The notes beneath the pieces were generated by a model that searched no databases, was not told the origin of the DNA, and saw nothing but the letters and a program-made list of their open reading frames with translations. A stretch of DNA of 64,000 nucleotides from Allacma fusca. Its lineage: Eukaryota; Arthropoda; Collembola; Symphypleona; Sminthuridae. A program made the position numbers and the translations under genes. The stretch is from assembly GCA_947179485.1 (NCBI GenBank), contig OX359247.1, positions 41,516,801 to 41,580,800 on the forward strand. Reading direction: 5' to 3'. Positions 1 to 10,076 of the stretch are shown here, one piece after another (within the stretch, counting starts at the first letter, position 1; every line of letters begins with the position of its first letter).

Positions 1-1122
1 ATACTAGTAAAAGCCCCGTGCTTCGCACAGGAGCAATTACTTGTGTAAATAAATAGTGTAAATAATAAAAGTGTAAATGGCAATAAATCTCGTATCAAGG
101 TCTGTCGAGAAGGATTAATATTGATATCCCGCTTCGCCAGGCAAAGTAATCTAATATAAGACGTGAAGTATTAACTGCAAGACTAACAATTTCATATAGG
201 TAGTTGGCAATTCATCATCAAAATATTATGGAACAGCTTCCGGCCCACTAAAGTTTTTTCCCAAACTCAATATTGACTATACACGTGGAATTTAACTAAT
301 CGCTTGATCAGTTTAATACCAACGTCGTTATTAAATCTTGCTGTTGCATCACTGTATGGTGCTTCACTCCTTATTGTTAGTGGATCAGCACACCGTGCTG
401 ATCAAATATGATTTTTTATGTTATTATAATTTGTATACAGATCCGTTGTACCGCAATATTGTAACTAAAGCCTGAGACACTGGACGCACTGATTATTTAA
501 AATGAAAGGATTTCATATTAGCGCAACACATTTAACTTGCTATAGTTACTAAAGTCCATGGTTCCTACAAATCCATCTTACATCCTAATGATATTTTTAG
601 GGATATAAAGATCAAGACTCTGAATGCTAAGGCTTGTAATTATTCTTCCTAATAAGAATCCCACACTAATGTGAACTAAGTTCAGTCATTAAAATTCTCC
701 TCTTATCAAATTATTCAGTAATGTAACCGAACGTAGTTTTTATCACTACCAGTCTTAATTTAATCCAAATTTGATGATTTATGTCTAATGTTTATAATAA
801 TTATGGTTAGCGCTGTTAAGTGATAATCTAAAATGGCGTAATATTGCGAGCTTCCAGTATCCTGCAAGCAGTTGGTATATGCCGAGAAGAACAGCGAGCT
901 GAGCGAGCTGAAAAACCTCTCCACTGCGACAGAGTTTTAGCTTTCAGCCCGCTATGCTTCTCGGCTTGTTGTATATACCACCGACTTGCTTGGCTGTATA
1001 GTAAATCAGCCGGGAGGGTTTGAATTCGTGAAATAAGCCGCGAAGGTTTGAATTGTACTACAAACGCGCGAAGGTTTAAATCAACAGAAGTGCTCAATAA
1101 TAATAAAGGATGTACATATTAG
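1..1122. other. Non-coding region upstream of array copy 1
   Basis: I see no coding exon here. In particular there is no trace of a receptor exon 1, although copy 1 begins at the right edge. The stretch at 864-989 can fold into an imperfect hairpin. Three spaced copies of a short AGGGTTTGAATT / CGCGAAGGTTTGAA-like motif lie at 1013-1080. GC-rich islets near 14-30 and 128-140 (CCCCGTGCTTCGCAC, CCCGCTTCGCC) stand out from the AT-rich background and may be mobile-element debris, but I cannot name the element. Confidence 0.5.
864..989. repeat. Imperfect foldback sequence
   Basis: Left arm about 864-905 (GCAAGCAGTTGGTATAT, GCCGAGAAG, AGCGAGCTGA). Right arm about 944-989 contains their complements (TCAGCCCGCT, CTTCTCGGC, ATATACCACCGACTTGC) with small gaps. 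It could be the core of a short inverted-repeat element. No target duplication was found. Confidence 0.55.
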
Positions 1123-2005
1123 GGTCGTCCAAGGATCTCTCTTCTCATGGGAGGAATTACACGATCCAAGAGATCCTAATAATTTTCCTCCCTTTCTGTG
1201 CATTTGCTGCAACTGTGGTCTTTCACCCAATTTTCTTTTTGATGAAACCCTCCTCAAAGTTTTTCTTGTTTTCAATTGTACGCCACAATTCAAACCAATT
1301 CCCGTTCCTGATAATATTTGCAATTGCTGAGGGCTCCATTGCTTCTATTTGTGTTGTCGCGTCGACCGTGGGAATTTACATCCAACTCTTGTTTTTCGAA
1401 AACATTTCTCATATTGTTACGGCCGATGTGAGGAATTTGGGGTAAGACAATATATTGTTTTATATTTTGTACTTGTACTCGTAGTCCATCCTTATTCGTA
1501 AAATTTCAGGATTCCTAAAACCAAGAATGCATCCGAGGCTGGGGTTATCAAAGGAATCAAATCACTCCGAGAGCTGCAGTTGTCAATTCAGAATTTCAAT
1601 CAAGTATTTTCAAACTTTATATTAACATTCAAAATAGCGTCACTCACAATCGGCATCCTATGCCTTTTCTTGGCTATCAAAATTTTCCGGACGAACCCAG
1701 TAATAGCTCTAGTTGAGTTGCTAGTTGCAGCCGATATAAACATTGTATTTCTGACGATGTACGATCGAGCGTTTTTCATCCCATCGAAAATTAAAAGTCT
1801 CAAGAAAGCCGTGCTTTTATCATCCAATAAAATACAAAAAAGGTAAAATTTTCAGAGGATGGTTCGGCAAACATTGAGGTCAGTTCGTCCTTGTGGGATC
1901 AAAGTGGGTCAGTTCCATGTGTTCGAGAGGACGTCTACCCCAAATTTTGTGAATTTCTTGAAACGTACCTTGCAGGGGATGTTAGTAATTCTTCGCTTCG
2001 TTTAA
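1123..2005 (+). pseudogene. Array copy 1: 7TM chemoreceptor-like pseudogene, lacks exon 1, one nonsense codon
   Basis: Exon 2 (1123-1441) and exon 3 (1510-2005) of the family are present and highly similar to copy 10. The acceptor (TTAG before 1123), donor (GTAAG at 1442) and acceptor (TTTCAG before 1510) all look usable. No exon 1 precedes it within the window. In exon 3 the codon that is GAA in copy 10 is TAA (1844-1846), so translation would stop about 50 residues before the usual C-terminus and lose the conserved RPCGIKVGQF block. After that stop the reading frame stays open to the normal end at 2005, which suggests a recent loss. The 3' flank (2100-2190) matches the flank of copy 10 (18230-18320), so the two are sister duplicates. 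Confidence 0.85.
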
Positions 2006-3243
2006 TTCCATTTATGTAGACACGTGTATTGCGACACTAACTGTAGCAACCTATCTGTTATTGTCGTATAAGCACATATTTATGTGAAGGATCTCGCACG
2101 ATTGCATATTACGGCTCTTATACCTTAGGTTAGGTCAATAGTGTAAGAATTTATACGCCTGTTGTTGTAACATAGAAATGATTATGAGAAAAACTTTACT
2201 GTGACAATTTTGACAAAATCTTATAAAATCTTGACAAATTATTTCTAAATATCTGGAATTACCTGCTCTATTCACGTTAATGAGTCTGTGAGCCCAAATA
2301 TATATATCTTAGTTCAATGAAATGATTCCGTTCAGTACATAATAAATATTATTAACCAATGACGTTGTTGAGAAAATTGTTCGAAAACCTACATCATAAA
2401 AAACATCATGATATTGAATCCAGACAAGTGGAACTGTTTCCCATGACTTCCAACCCTTAATTAGAAGCAATATCTAGAAAATATCCCTATTCTGTTGTAG
2501 CCTACGAACATTCATTTAATTAACAAAAATTATAATTCACAAAGTCAATCAGAGTATTAGCCAGAAAAAACATTTTATGCTGGAAACTGAAACAGGAAGT
2601 GTCCAAAATTCCATATGAAACTTTAGAATACGTTCGGTAGCTACTTGAAAATTTGAAAATTGGCTTGCAGGAAGTAGGACACAGTTATTTTTATGAAATA
2701 ATGACCGATCAAATAAAAGCGAAATTAATAAGTCAAAGAATATATTAATTGCTTTCCTTGTTATTCCGCTGGTAGAGTAATGATCAGGTCAACTTCCATT
2801 TAAAACAAGGACATATCAAATCCTGTCAATGACACTTTTGAAGACGTTTGTCACACATACATACATATGCACATATGTACATATATGGGTATGTACACGT
2901 GGAGGTTCGAATATTCAGTTGTTTGTATTAGGACTAATGACTAATTGAAACCAAAAATCAGCACTGGAATGTCCTACCATAGAAAACAAAACCGCTTGAC
3001 AAATTATATATATTTACAAGGAAATAGCAAATAAGGACAGTTTAGCTAATGCAACAAAAATGCAAAAAAATAAAAAATTGTCTATCGATAAAACCGTAAT
3101 ACTTGGTACGGTGTGGAATTAGAATTCCTTTCATTCTTCTTCCAGGAGTCTATGGAAATAAACTATTTACAAATTTTCAGATAATAATAATTTTGACAGG
3201 AAATTCCCACAAAATACATCTTTCCATAACCTAGTTGGGAGCT
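2006..3243. other. Spacer between copies 1 and 2, made of duplicated flank sequence
   Basis: No coding exon was seen. Segments of this spacer recur elsewhere in the array. Bases 2340-2470 resemble 10145-10280 and 15490-15560. Bases 2755-2940 resemble 7795-7980, 10605-10780 and 15590-15800. A segment near 3000-3060 resembles 16520-16590. A TGGTACGGTGTGGAATTAGA segment at about 3102 resembles 6493 and 8194. The last 60 bases before the ATG hold the leader motif shared by the family (TTGACAG then a CCCA-AAA run). Confidence 0.6.
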
Positions 3244-4593
3244 ATGCTCACGAAGAGTGAACTGCGATTCAACCGTAAAACCCTTAAAATCTTCTCTCTC
3301 TTCCGTCTAATTCCCTTTGAATTTGATAAACACGAGATTTTGATTTATCGCAAGGGTTTTAAACAAAATTTTATTTGGAAAATTTACTATTCAATTATAT
3401 GCATTCATGTAACATTTCTGTTTTTCCGACTCCTTCAACAAATTTACACAAGAGACTGTAATTTATTTGAAACAGTTGAGCAAGTTTACTTCACTGCCGG
3501 TTTTCTCACTGGATTTAAATGGACATCAGATATATTTCTGGTGGAGCCATCTCTGTTCGCTGGGATCATGAACCAAACTTCCCAAACAATTACGGAAAGT
3601 AAGAATAAATTTAAACATTTTCTTTCTTGATTCGTTCTACTGCTATTGTGCGCCTTAAGCAATGTTTTTTTTTAAAAAACCTTGTTACAATATACATACA
3701 TACATGATAGGGTCGTCCAAAGATCTCTCTTCTCATTGGAGGAATTACACTTTGCAAGAAATCCTAATCATTTTCCTCCCGTTCTGTATATTTTCTGCAA
3801 CTTTGATTTTTTATCCAATTATCTTTCTGATGAATCCCTCAGCAAAGTTTTTCTGGTTTTCGATTTTAAGTTTCAATTCAAACCAATTCCCATTGCTGAT
3901 AATATTCGCAATTGCTGAGTCCTCCATTTTTTCAATTTGTGCTGTTGCGATGACCCTGGGAATTTACGTCCAACTCTTGTTTTTTGAAAACGTCTCTCAC
4001 ACTGTTAGGGCCGAAGTGAGGAATTTGGGGTAAGATAATGTATTATTTGATAATTTGTATTTGTACTTGTAGTACATCCTCATTCGTAAATTTTCAGGAT
4101 TCCTAAAACCAGGAATACATCCGAGGCTGGGGTTATCAGAGGGATCAACACACTTCGAGAGCTGCAGTTGTCAATTCAGAATTTCAATCAAGTCTTTTCA
4201 AACTTCATATGGACATTCAAAATAGTATCACTCACAATTGGCATCCTATGCCTTTTCTTGGCCATCAAAATTTTCCGGACGAACCCAGTTCTAGCTCTCG
4301 TTGAGTTGCTACTAGCAGCTGATGTTAATTTCATGTTTCTAACTCTTTACGATCGAGCGTTTTTCATCCCATCGAAAATTAAGAGTCTCAAGAAAGCCGT
4401 GCTTTTAGCATCCAATAAAATACACAGAAGTGAAAATTTTCAGAGGATGGTTCGTCAATCAGTGAGGTCAATTCGTCCTTGTGGGATCAAAGTGGGCCAG
4501 TTCCATGTGTTTGAGAGGACTTCAACCCCCAATTTTGTGAATTTCGTGAAACGTACCTTGCAAGGGATGTTAGTAACTTTTCGCTCTGTTTAA
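3244..4593 (+). CDS. Array copy 2: putative 7TM chemoreceptor (gustatory/odorant receptor-like), intact
   Basis: Three exons are read: 3244-3598, 3711-4029 and 4098-4593. They join in frame to 389 residues plus stop. Introns are 112 bp (phase 1) and 68 bp (phase 2), with GT-AG ends. The start is the ATG of MLTKSELRF, conserved across copies; the frame continues upstream only from a TTG. Hydrophobic segments lie near residues 43-65, 80-100, 134-160, 178-211 (long, may be two passes), 259-283 and 287-308. A short hydrophobic tail ends the protein. Conserved signatures are RNYTLQE, NPSAKFFWFS, IFRTNP, YDRAFFIPS and RPCGIKVGQF. Membrane topology and the C-terminal layout resemble arthropod gustatory/odorant receptors, which are ligand-gated channels of sensory neurons. 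That assignment is inference; the gene structure is seen directly. It is closest to copies 5 and 10. Confidence 0.8.
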
Positions 4594-4792
4594 TTCCCCA
4601 TAATCTTTGGGACTTCAAAACTTACAGCAAAGGTCTGGATATTGACTGTATTCATTTCATATCCAATAAGGGTGGATTTTGTAAGTAAATTTAATAGCGG
4701 AACCGGACACTTACCCGTAACCTATCGAATATAAATATGGTAATTACTTTATGTAGTATATGGTGACTAATGCACCATATAAACATATCATA

Positions 4793-5175
4793 TCAAAACA
4801 CTCTGAGATCTCCAGCTGTCAATTCAGATTTTAAATCAAGTATTTTCAAATATCATATTTACATGTTAATATTAAATTAAATTAATAAATTATTATGAAT
4901 AAATATTATCCCACACAATTGGCATTCTCTGCCTTTTGCCTTAGCATTAAAAATCTTCCTCACGAACCCAATATTAGCTCTAGTTGAGTGGCTGTAAAAA
5001 TTGTATTTGTAAATATTGTATTTCTGACTATTCACGATTAAAAATTTTTATCCCATCTAAAATTTAAACCCTCAAGAAAGCCGTGCTTTTAGCATCCAAT
5101 AAAATACACAGGAAGGAAATTTTGGTACTTGAAACTGTGAGGATGGTACTTCAAACAGTGAGGTCAATTTGACCT
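4793..5175 (+). pseudogene. Array copy 3: decayed exon 3 remnant
   Basis: The stretch aligns along the family exon 3, starting at the equivalent of TLRDLQLSIQ. It passes through equivalents of GILCLF, NPILAL, the YDRAFFIPS region and LKKAVLLASNKIH, and ends near the RQTVRS region. It carries an AT-rich insertion near 4865-4905, several frameshifts and stops, and a scrambled 3' part where a short segment (CTGTGAGGATGGTAC) seems doubled. Wording of the DNA (CTCTGAGATCTCCAGCTGTC) is closest to exon 3 of copy 11. No exons 1 or 2 of this copy were found. Confidence 0.8.
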
Positions 5176-5180
5176 CACAA

Positions 5181-5399
5181 CTTTCCGAATCTTATCGTTC
5201 CTACATACATATGTCTCATTCCCTTCAAATTCGATAAAAACGAGACGTTAATTTACCACGAGGGTTTCACATGAAATAATATTTAAAAAATATACTACTC
5301 ACTTATGTGTGTACTCAATTTATATTCCTTTTATTTCGACTCCTTTAACGAATTTACATGAAACAACTGACCAGCCTAATACATACTAGCTCTGGGCGA
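5181..5399 (+). pseudogene. Array copy 4: decayed exon 1 remnant joined to a scrap of exon 3
   Basis: Bases 5181-5370 match exon 1 of copy 13 from the FRILSSLRLIPF region to QRIYRRE, with indels and stops. It then jumps directly to a short exon 3 scrap (CTAGCTCTGGGC, about 5385-5396) followed by non-family DNA. The same exon 3 break-point, followed by the same flanking DNA, ends copy 8 at about 12224. This fragment therefore derives from an already broken ancestor shared with copy 8. Confidence 0.75.
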
Positions 5400-6606
5400 T
5401 TAAATTTACGGTGGAACCCACAACCGAAACACCTGGCATAGATTTACTTGACAAGCTTGACCAATAAATGAGTGAAATTTGTTGATTGGGTTACGAAATG
5501 GCCGGACTTAATATATGTACCTCTTAAACGTTTTTGGTCCCTATTGTGGAGGAGAGGAAGCTCACTGGGGAAAAAATAATACCCCAACTCATTGATGTGG
5601 GTCTGATCTGGCGGAGCAACTCTAGTCATGCATTTTAGCACAAATCCCAGGACATACATAGCTATGCCGTTTGACCCGGAAGCAGAACAATCCAAGAAGG
5701 TATGCCAAAGCTGTGTAATAGGTGATTATTACTTTTCGCTTCAGAAATATTAATTTAATACATGTTACAAATGCTTTTTTTTTTAAAAAAGGTCTGCAGT
5801 TCCGGCGGTATTCAAAATTGTTGCATATTTCTTTTGTCTGGAAAATAATTAAAAGTAATCTCCTTTATATAAAATTGGATATTTCCAATGTCACCCTCGG
5901 AGTAATTATTTAAAATGTTTGTGAGCAATACGTTGTAACTCTCTAGTATTTGTTATTTCAGAAATGAGCATGAACAGTTTACAAAGTTAATCCAAAGGCA
6001 GAAGTAATTTACGAATGTGCTTGCATGAAGTATCAAAACTTCAACAGCAATCATTTTTCATGAAATAATGATCGAACAAATACAAACGAATTAAATAGTA
6101 TTTCCAGTGGCTGAAATCAATATGAAACTCACTAACGTGTGGAAATCGAATTATTATTTTTTTCAAAGTAATCCCAATTGCATTTGGATTGAGATCAAGC
6201 TCTGTTGATACTCCAAATATTTCAAGTTCAGTTGTCGTTAAAGTAAATTGAAAATATTTAAAATGTTTTCAAAATCGTAAACGTTTTCAAACTATTCCAA
6301 AGAAGAATGGACTTTGAGTGAACCATAGGAGTTTAAACAAAATTCAATTGAGAATCTGTTTATTATTTTAGTAATAATTCAAAACTTGTAAGCTGGAACT
6401 TATAATTCTTTCCTTCTCCCCATAAAAATCCTGTTACCGTAAAAACGTTTACAAAAATTGAAATTTCTTTTGCTGAAAACAACACAAAGCTTGTTACGGT
6501 ATGGAATTAGAATTCCTTTCATTCTCTTTCCAGGACTCTGTGGAATAAAAAAAACAATTTACAAAATAAAATGAAAATCATCAGAAATAACTGCGCCCAA
6601 GAACAT
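5400..6606. other. Spacer block duplicated at 12225-13300 and partly at 20180-20740
   Basis: No coding exon was seen. Bases 5400-5700 match 12300-12575 (both include ACACCTGGC and GACCCGGAAGCAG). Bases 5700-6330 match 12590-13290, and partly 20180-20700 (GGAAAATAATTAAAAGTAAT and onward). The right end (6480-6540) is the upstream block of a receptor gene, the equivalent of 3095-3150 ahead of copy 2. Its downstream gene is missing, with the hAT-like element at 6615 lying nearby. Confidence 0.65.
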
Positions 6607-6654
6607 GTTTTTGACAGAGCTGTCCAAAATACATGCTCACCAAATACAAACAAC

Positions 6655-7110
6655 AAAATACAAAATACATTCTTCAGGCGTCGAAAATACAAACTATAAA
6701 ATACAAAATACATTCTTCAGGCGTCGAAAATACAAACTATAAAATACAAAATACATTCTTCAGGCGTCGAAAATACAAACTACAAAATACAAAATACATT
6801 CTTCAGGCGTCGAAAATACAAACTACAAAATACAAAATACATTTTTCAGGCGTCGAAAATACAAACTACAAAATACAAAATACATTCTTCAGGCGTCGAA
6901 AATACAAACTACAAAATACAAAATACATACTCAAAACGTAGAAAATACAAACTACAAAATACAAAATACATACTCAAAACGAGAAAATACAAACTACAAA
7001 ATACAAAATACATACTCAAAACGTAGAAAATACAAACTACAGAATACTAAATACATTCTTCAGGCGACGAAAATATAAACTACAAAATACAAAATACATT
7101 CTTGAAACGT
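6655..7110. repeat. 43-bp minisatellite inside the hAT-like element (left block)
   Basis: The unit begins ATTCTTCAGGCGTCGAAAAT and then runs through ACAAACTA-AAAATAC. Starts at 6669, 6712, 6755, 6798, 6841 and 6884 are exactly 43 bases apart. Later units (6927 onward) switch to a variant with ACTCAAAACG in place of TTCTTCAGGCG, and one is 42 bp. The last units at about 7050-7110 return to the first variant, so homogenisation is patchy. Confidence 0.93.
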
Positions 7111-7319
7111 AAACATCCAAAATCTGGAATTTAGTTTTATGGGATGTTAAAACGATTGCATTTCGTTTTACTTCATTGATGTGATTGGTTTTTGGCGTAA
7201 ACTGGATTTTCAAACCCAAAGAAAGTGCGCCAACAAAAAACACAAGTAGCTTATATAGCGAACAAAATACACACTACAAAATACATTGCTTACTTTACTT
7301 AAGTAAGACAAAATACAAA

Positions 7320-7500
7320 ATACAAAATACATTGCGTCGTAAGACAAAATACAAACTACAAAATACAAAATACATTGCGTCGTAAGACAAAATACAAACT
7401 ACAAAATACAAACTACAAAATACAAAATACATTTCGTCGTAAGACAAAATACAAACTACAAAATACATACCTAGCCACGAAAATACAAAATACAAAATAC
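7320..7500. repeat. 43-bp minisatellite inside the hAT-like element (right block)
   Basis: Units start ATTGCGTCGTAAGACAAAAT at 7331 and 7374, 43 bases apart. The third start at 7431 is 57 bases on, because a 14-bp sub-unit is doubled. The AAATACAAACTACAAAATAC part is shared with the left block and has the same orientation. The block is therefore a direct repeat of the left one, not its mirror image. Confidence 0.88.
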
Positions 7501-7576
7501 AAAAATGTATTTGAAATACGTATTTGAAATACATGTATTTAAAATACCATGTATTTTGGACAGCTCTGGTTTTTGA

Positions 7577-8371
7577 TGGCGTGTTTTTGTAGTGTATGGT
7601 AACAGTTCAGTGCTATGTTTTGCTCTGAATTGTTAAGAATCCTCATTTCAATTCCACTGGGAACTCCTGATTACGTGCACGAGCTATCATGACAATTTGA
7701 GAATTGGCTAGCAGGAAGTAGGAAAGAGTTATTTTTTTGAAATAATGTCTGAACAAATCAAAGAGAAATAAGTAAGGCAACAAATATTTTAATTGCTCCC
7801 CTTGTTATTCCGCTACTCTAGAGTAAGGGTAAGCAAGAGTAAGGTATTCCGTTTAAAACAAGGGTATATCATGTCCTTAGAATGACTCTTTTAAAGCCGT
7901 TTGTCATACATACACACATATGTAGATACATATACACTACATGGACGTACAAGCCCGTGGAGGTTCCAAATATTCATACTTGTTGGCATTATGGCTACTT
8001 GTTATGACAATTAAAGGCAAGCATCATGATAGCAAAATCGACCCTGGAAATTCCACCAACGGGAAAAAACACGCTGAACAAATTACACATATTTTAAAGG
8101 ATTTAGCAACTTGTGACAGTGTAGATAGAGCAACACCAGTGGAAATAAAAGTTAAACAATTCCAGTTCCTGCTGCTGAAACCAACACAAAATGTGGTACC
8201 GTGTTTGGGATTCGAATTCCATTCATTCTTGTTCCAGAAGCCAGTGGAGTAAAAACAATTATTAATATTAATTATTAATAATATAATAATTATATTTTAC
8301 AACATTAGGACAACTAGGATTATTAAAATTGACAGCTGAAACTCACCCAAAGTCACATAGAATTGGAAGCT
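7577..8371. other. Spacer ahead of copy 5, duplicated flank sequence
   Basis: It contains no family exon. Bases 7685-7990 match the flank at 2655-2945. Bases 8010-8190 match 16520-16650 ahead of copy 10. Bases 8194-8240 match 3102-3150 and 6493-6540. The 103-codon open frame at 7941-8252 lies in this repeated flank. It is not conserved as a frame in the sister blocks, so I do not call it a gene. Bases 8250-8310 are an almost pure AT run. Confidence 0.6.
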
Positions 8372-9747
8372 ATGCTCACGAGGAATGAACTACGATTCAA
8401 TCGCAAAATCCTTAAAATATTATCTGTCTTCCGACTAATTCCCTTCGAATTTGATAAAGACGAGATTTTGATTTACCGCAAGGGTTTTAAACAAAATTTC
8501 ATTTGGAAAATTTACTACCTAATTATGTGCATTCATGTCACATTTCTGTTTTTCCGACTCCTTCAACGAATTTACATGAGAGAATGGAATTTATTTGAAA
8601 CAGTTGAGCAAGTTTACTTCACTGCCGGTTTTTTCACTTCATTTAAGTGGACATCAGATCTATTTCTGGTGGAGCCGTCTCTGTTCGCTGGGATGATGAA
8701 CCAAACGTCTCAAACAATTACGGAAGGTAAAAATAAATTCCGACATTTTTACCTGAAGGGAATTTCTTTCTTGAATTTCGGTTTATTAATAGTTATTGTG
8801 CGCCACAGGAAATGTCTTCCAAAAAAATTCTTTATTACAATATATGCACATGTTAGGTTCATCGAAGGATTTCTCGTGTCATTGGAGGAACTACACGTTG
8901 CAAGAGCTCCTAATCATTTTCCTCCCGTTTTGTGTATTCTCTACAACTTTGATCTTTTACCCAATTATCTTTTTGATGAAACCCTCCTCAAAGTTTTTCT
9001 TGTTTTCAATTGTACGTCACAATTCAAACCAATTCTCATTGCTGGTAATATTCGCAATTGTTGAGGTCTGCGTTTCTTCAATTCATGTTGTTGTGATGAC
9101 CCTGGGAATTTTTGTCCAACTCCTGTTTTTTGAAAAAGTCTCTCACATTGTTAGGACGGAGGTGGGGAATTTGGGGTAAGACATATTGTATTACTATTTG
9201 ATATTTTGTACTTGTATTCGTAGCCCATCCACATTCATAAAATTTCAGGATTCTCGAAGCCAGGAATACATCCGAGGCTGTGATTATCAGAGGGATTAAC
9301 ACACTCCGAGAGCTCCAGTTGTCAATTCAGATTTTCAATCAGATCTTTTCAAACTTCATATGGACATTCAAAATAGTGTCACTCACAGTTGCCATCCTAT
9401 GCCTTTTCTTGGCTATTAAAATGTTTCGCACGAACCCAGTACTAGCTCTCTTTGAGTTGATAATAGTAGCCGATGTTAATTTCTTGTTTCTGGTACTCTA
9501 TGATCGAGCTTTTTTCATCCCATCGGAAATTAGGAGCCTCAAAAAAGCCGTCCTTTTAGCATCAAATAAAATACAAAAAAGGGAACATTTTCTGAGGATG
9601 GTTCGTCAAACAGTGAGGTCAATTCGTCCTTGTGGGATCAAAGTGGGTCAGTTTCATGTGTTGGAGAGGATTTCAACCCCGAATTTTATGAATTTCGTGA
9701 AACGTACCTTGCAGGGGATGTTAGTAACTTTTCGTTCTGTCCAATAA
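8372..9747 (+). CDS. Array copy 5: putative 7TM chemoreceptor, intact
   Basis: Exons are 8372-8726, 8857-9175 and 9249-9747, giving 390 residues plus stop. Introns are 130 bp (phase 1, donor GTAAAA) and 73 bp (phase 2, GTAAG). The ATG chosen starts MLTRNELRFNRK as in the other copies. The same six hydrophobic segments are present, with YDRAFFIPSEIRSLKKAVLL and RPCGIKVGQF near the end. The final residues are VTFRSVQ, one longer than copy 2 because the usual stop codon reads CAA. A long open frame crosses exon 1, the intron and exon 2 in another phase; it is a shadow of the real gene. The 3' flank (9750-9955) matches the flanks of copies 2 and 10. Chemoreceptor function is inferred from topology and family resemblance. 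Confidence 0.8.
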
Positions 9748-10015
9748 CGATATAATATCCAATAAGGGCAAATTGGATAAGTAAATTTAATTTGCGGAAA
9801 CGGACGCTTACCCAGATCTTATCGAATTAAGGAAAAATTTACAAACGAGGAAACAAATGCGATACATATTGTAGTGCCTTGTGGAATTAAAATTATTTGC
9901 AATCAGACACTTAAATAGTGGTTGCATTTAAAACAAATTACAGATAATAGCTTCTATGCTGGGACATGTTAACTTTACCGTACATCCGTCCCAAAACCCT
10001 ATAAATTTTGGATCG
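9748..10015. other. 3' flank of copy 5, duplicated in the array
   Basis: No gene was seen. Bases 9755-9825 match 4660-4730 and 18470-18540 (CCAATAAGGG... then GTAAGTAAATTTAAT). Bases 9835-9955 match 18610-18735. The segment ends with the family leader motif just before copy 6. Confidence 0.6.
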
Positions 10016-10076
10016 ATGAGGACGAAGAGTCAACTCCGGTTTAATCCTAAAACCCTTCAAATATTCTCACTCTTTC
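10016..10076 (+). pseudogene. Array copy 6: first 20 codons of exon 1 only
   Basis: The leader motif (CCCAAAACCCTATAAATTTTG) is followed by ATG and codons for MRTKSQLRFNPKTLQIFSLF. The similarity then ends abruptly and flank DNA resumes. That flank (TGTAATCCCTTCCCGACACT and onward) also occurs at 15418, where no exon precedes it. This is a truncated relic; nothing after residue 20 exists. Confidence 0.8.

Larger units (their letters stand above)
6607..7576. mobile_element. hAT-like non-autonomous DNA transposon with internal minisatellite (includes 8-bp target duplications)
   Basis: The element spans 6615-7568 (954 bp). Its left end (6615-6635) starts CAGAGCTGTCCAAAATACAT. Its right end (7548-7568) is the exact reverse complement, 21 of 21 bases. 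It is flanked on both sides by the 8-bp direct repeat GTTTTTGA (6607-6614 and 7569-7576). An 8-bp target duplication and ends starting CAGAG are hallmarks of the hAT superfamily. There is no transposase reading frame; two blocks of 43-bp tandem repeats fill much of the interior. Short AAATACAT-like words repeat toward both ends, as expected of subterminal transposase sites. The perfect termini suggest recent insertion. The strand is undefined because no coding sequence remains. Confidence 0.9.

Noticed and set aside
6633..6941. A 102-codon repetitive open frame, and a CRISPR-like look of regular repeats
   Set aside because: The repeats are contiguous 43-bp direct units without spacers, inside a DNA transposon in a eukaryotic genome. 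This is neither CRISPR nor a protein repeat.
8363..9064. A 233-codon open frame crossing exon 1, intron 1 and exon 2 of copy 5
   Set aside because: It follows exon 1 correctly but reads exon 2 in the wrong phase. The spliced model restores the frame conserved in all other copies.
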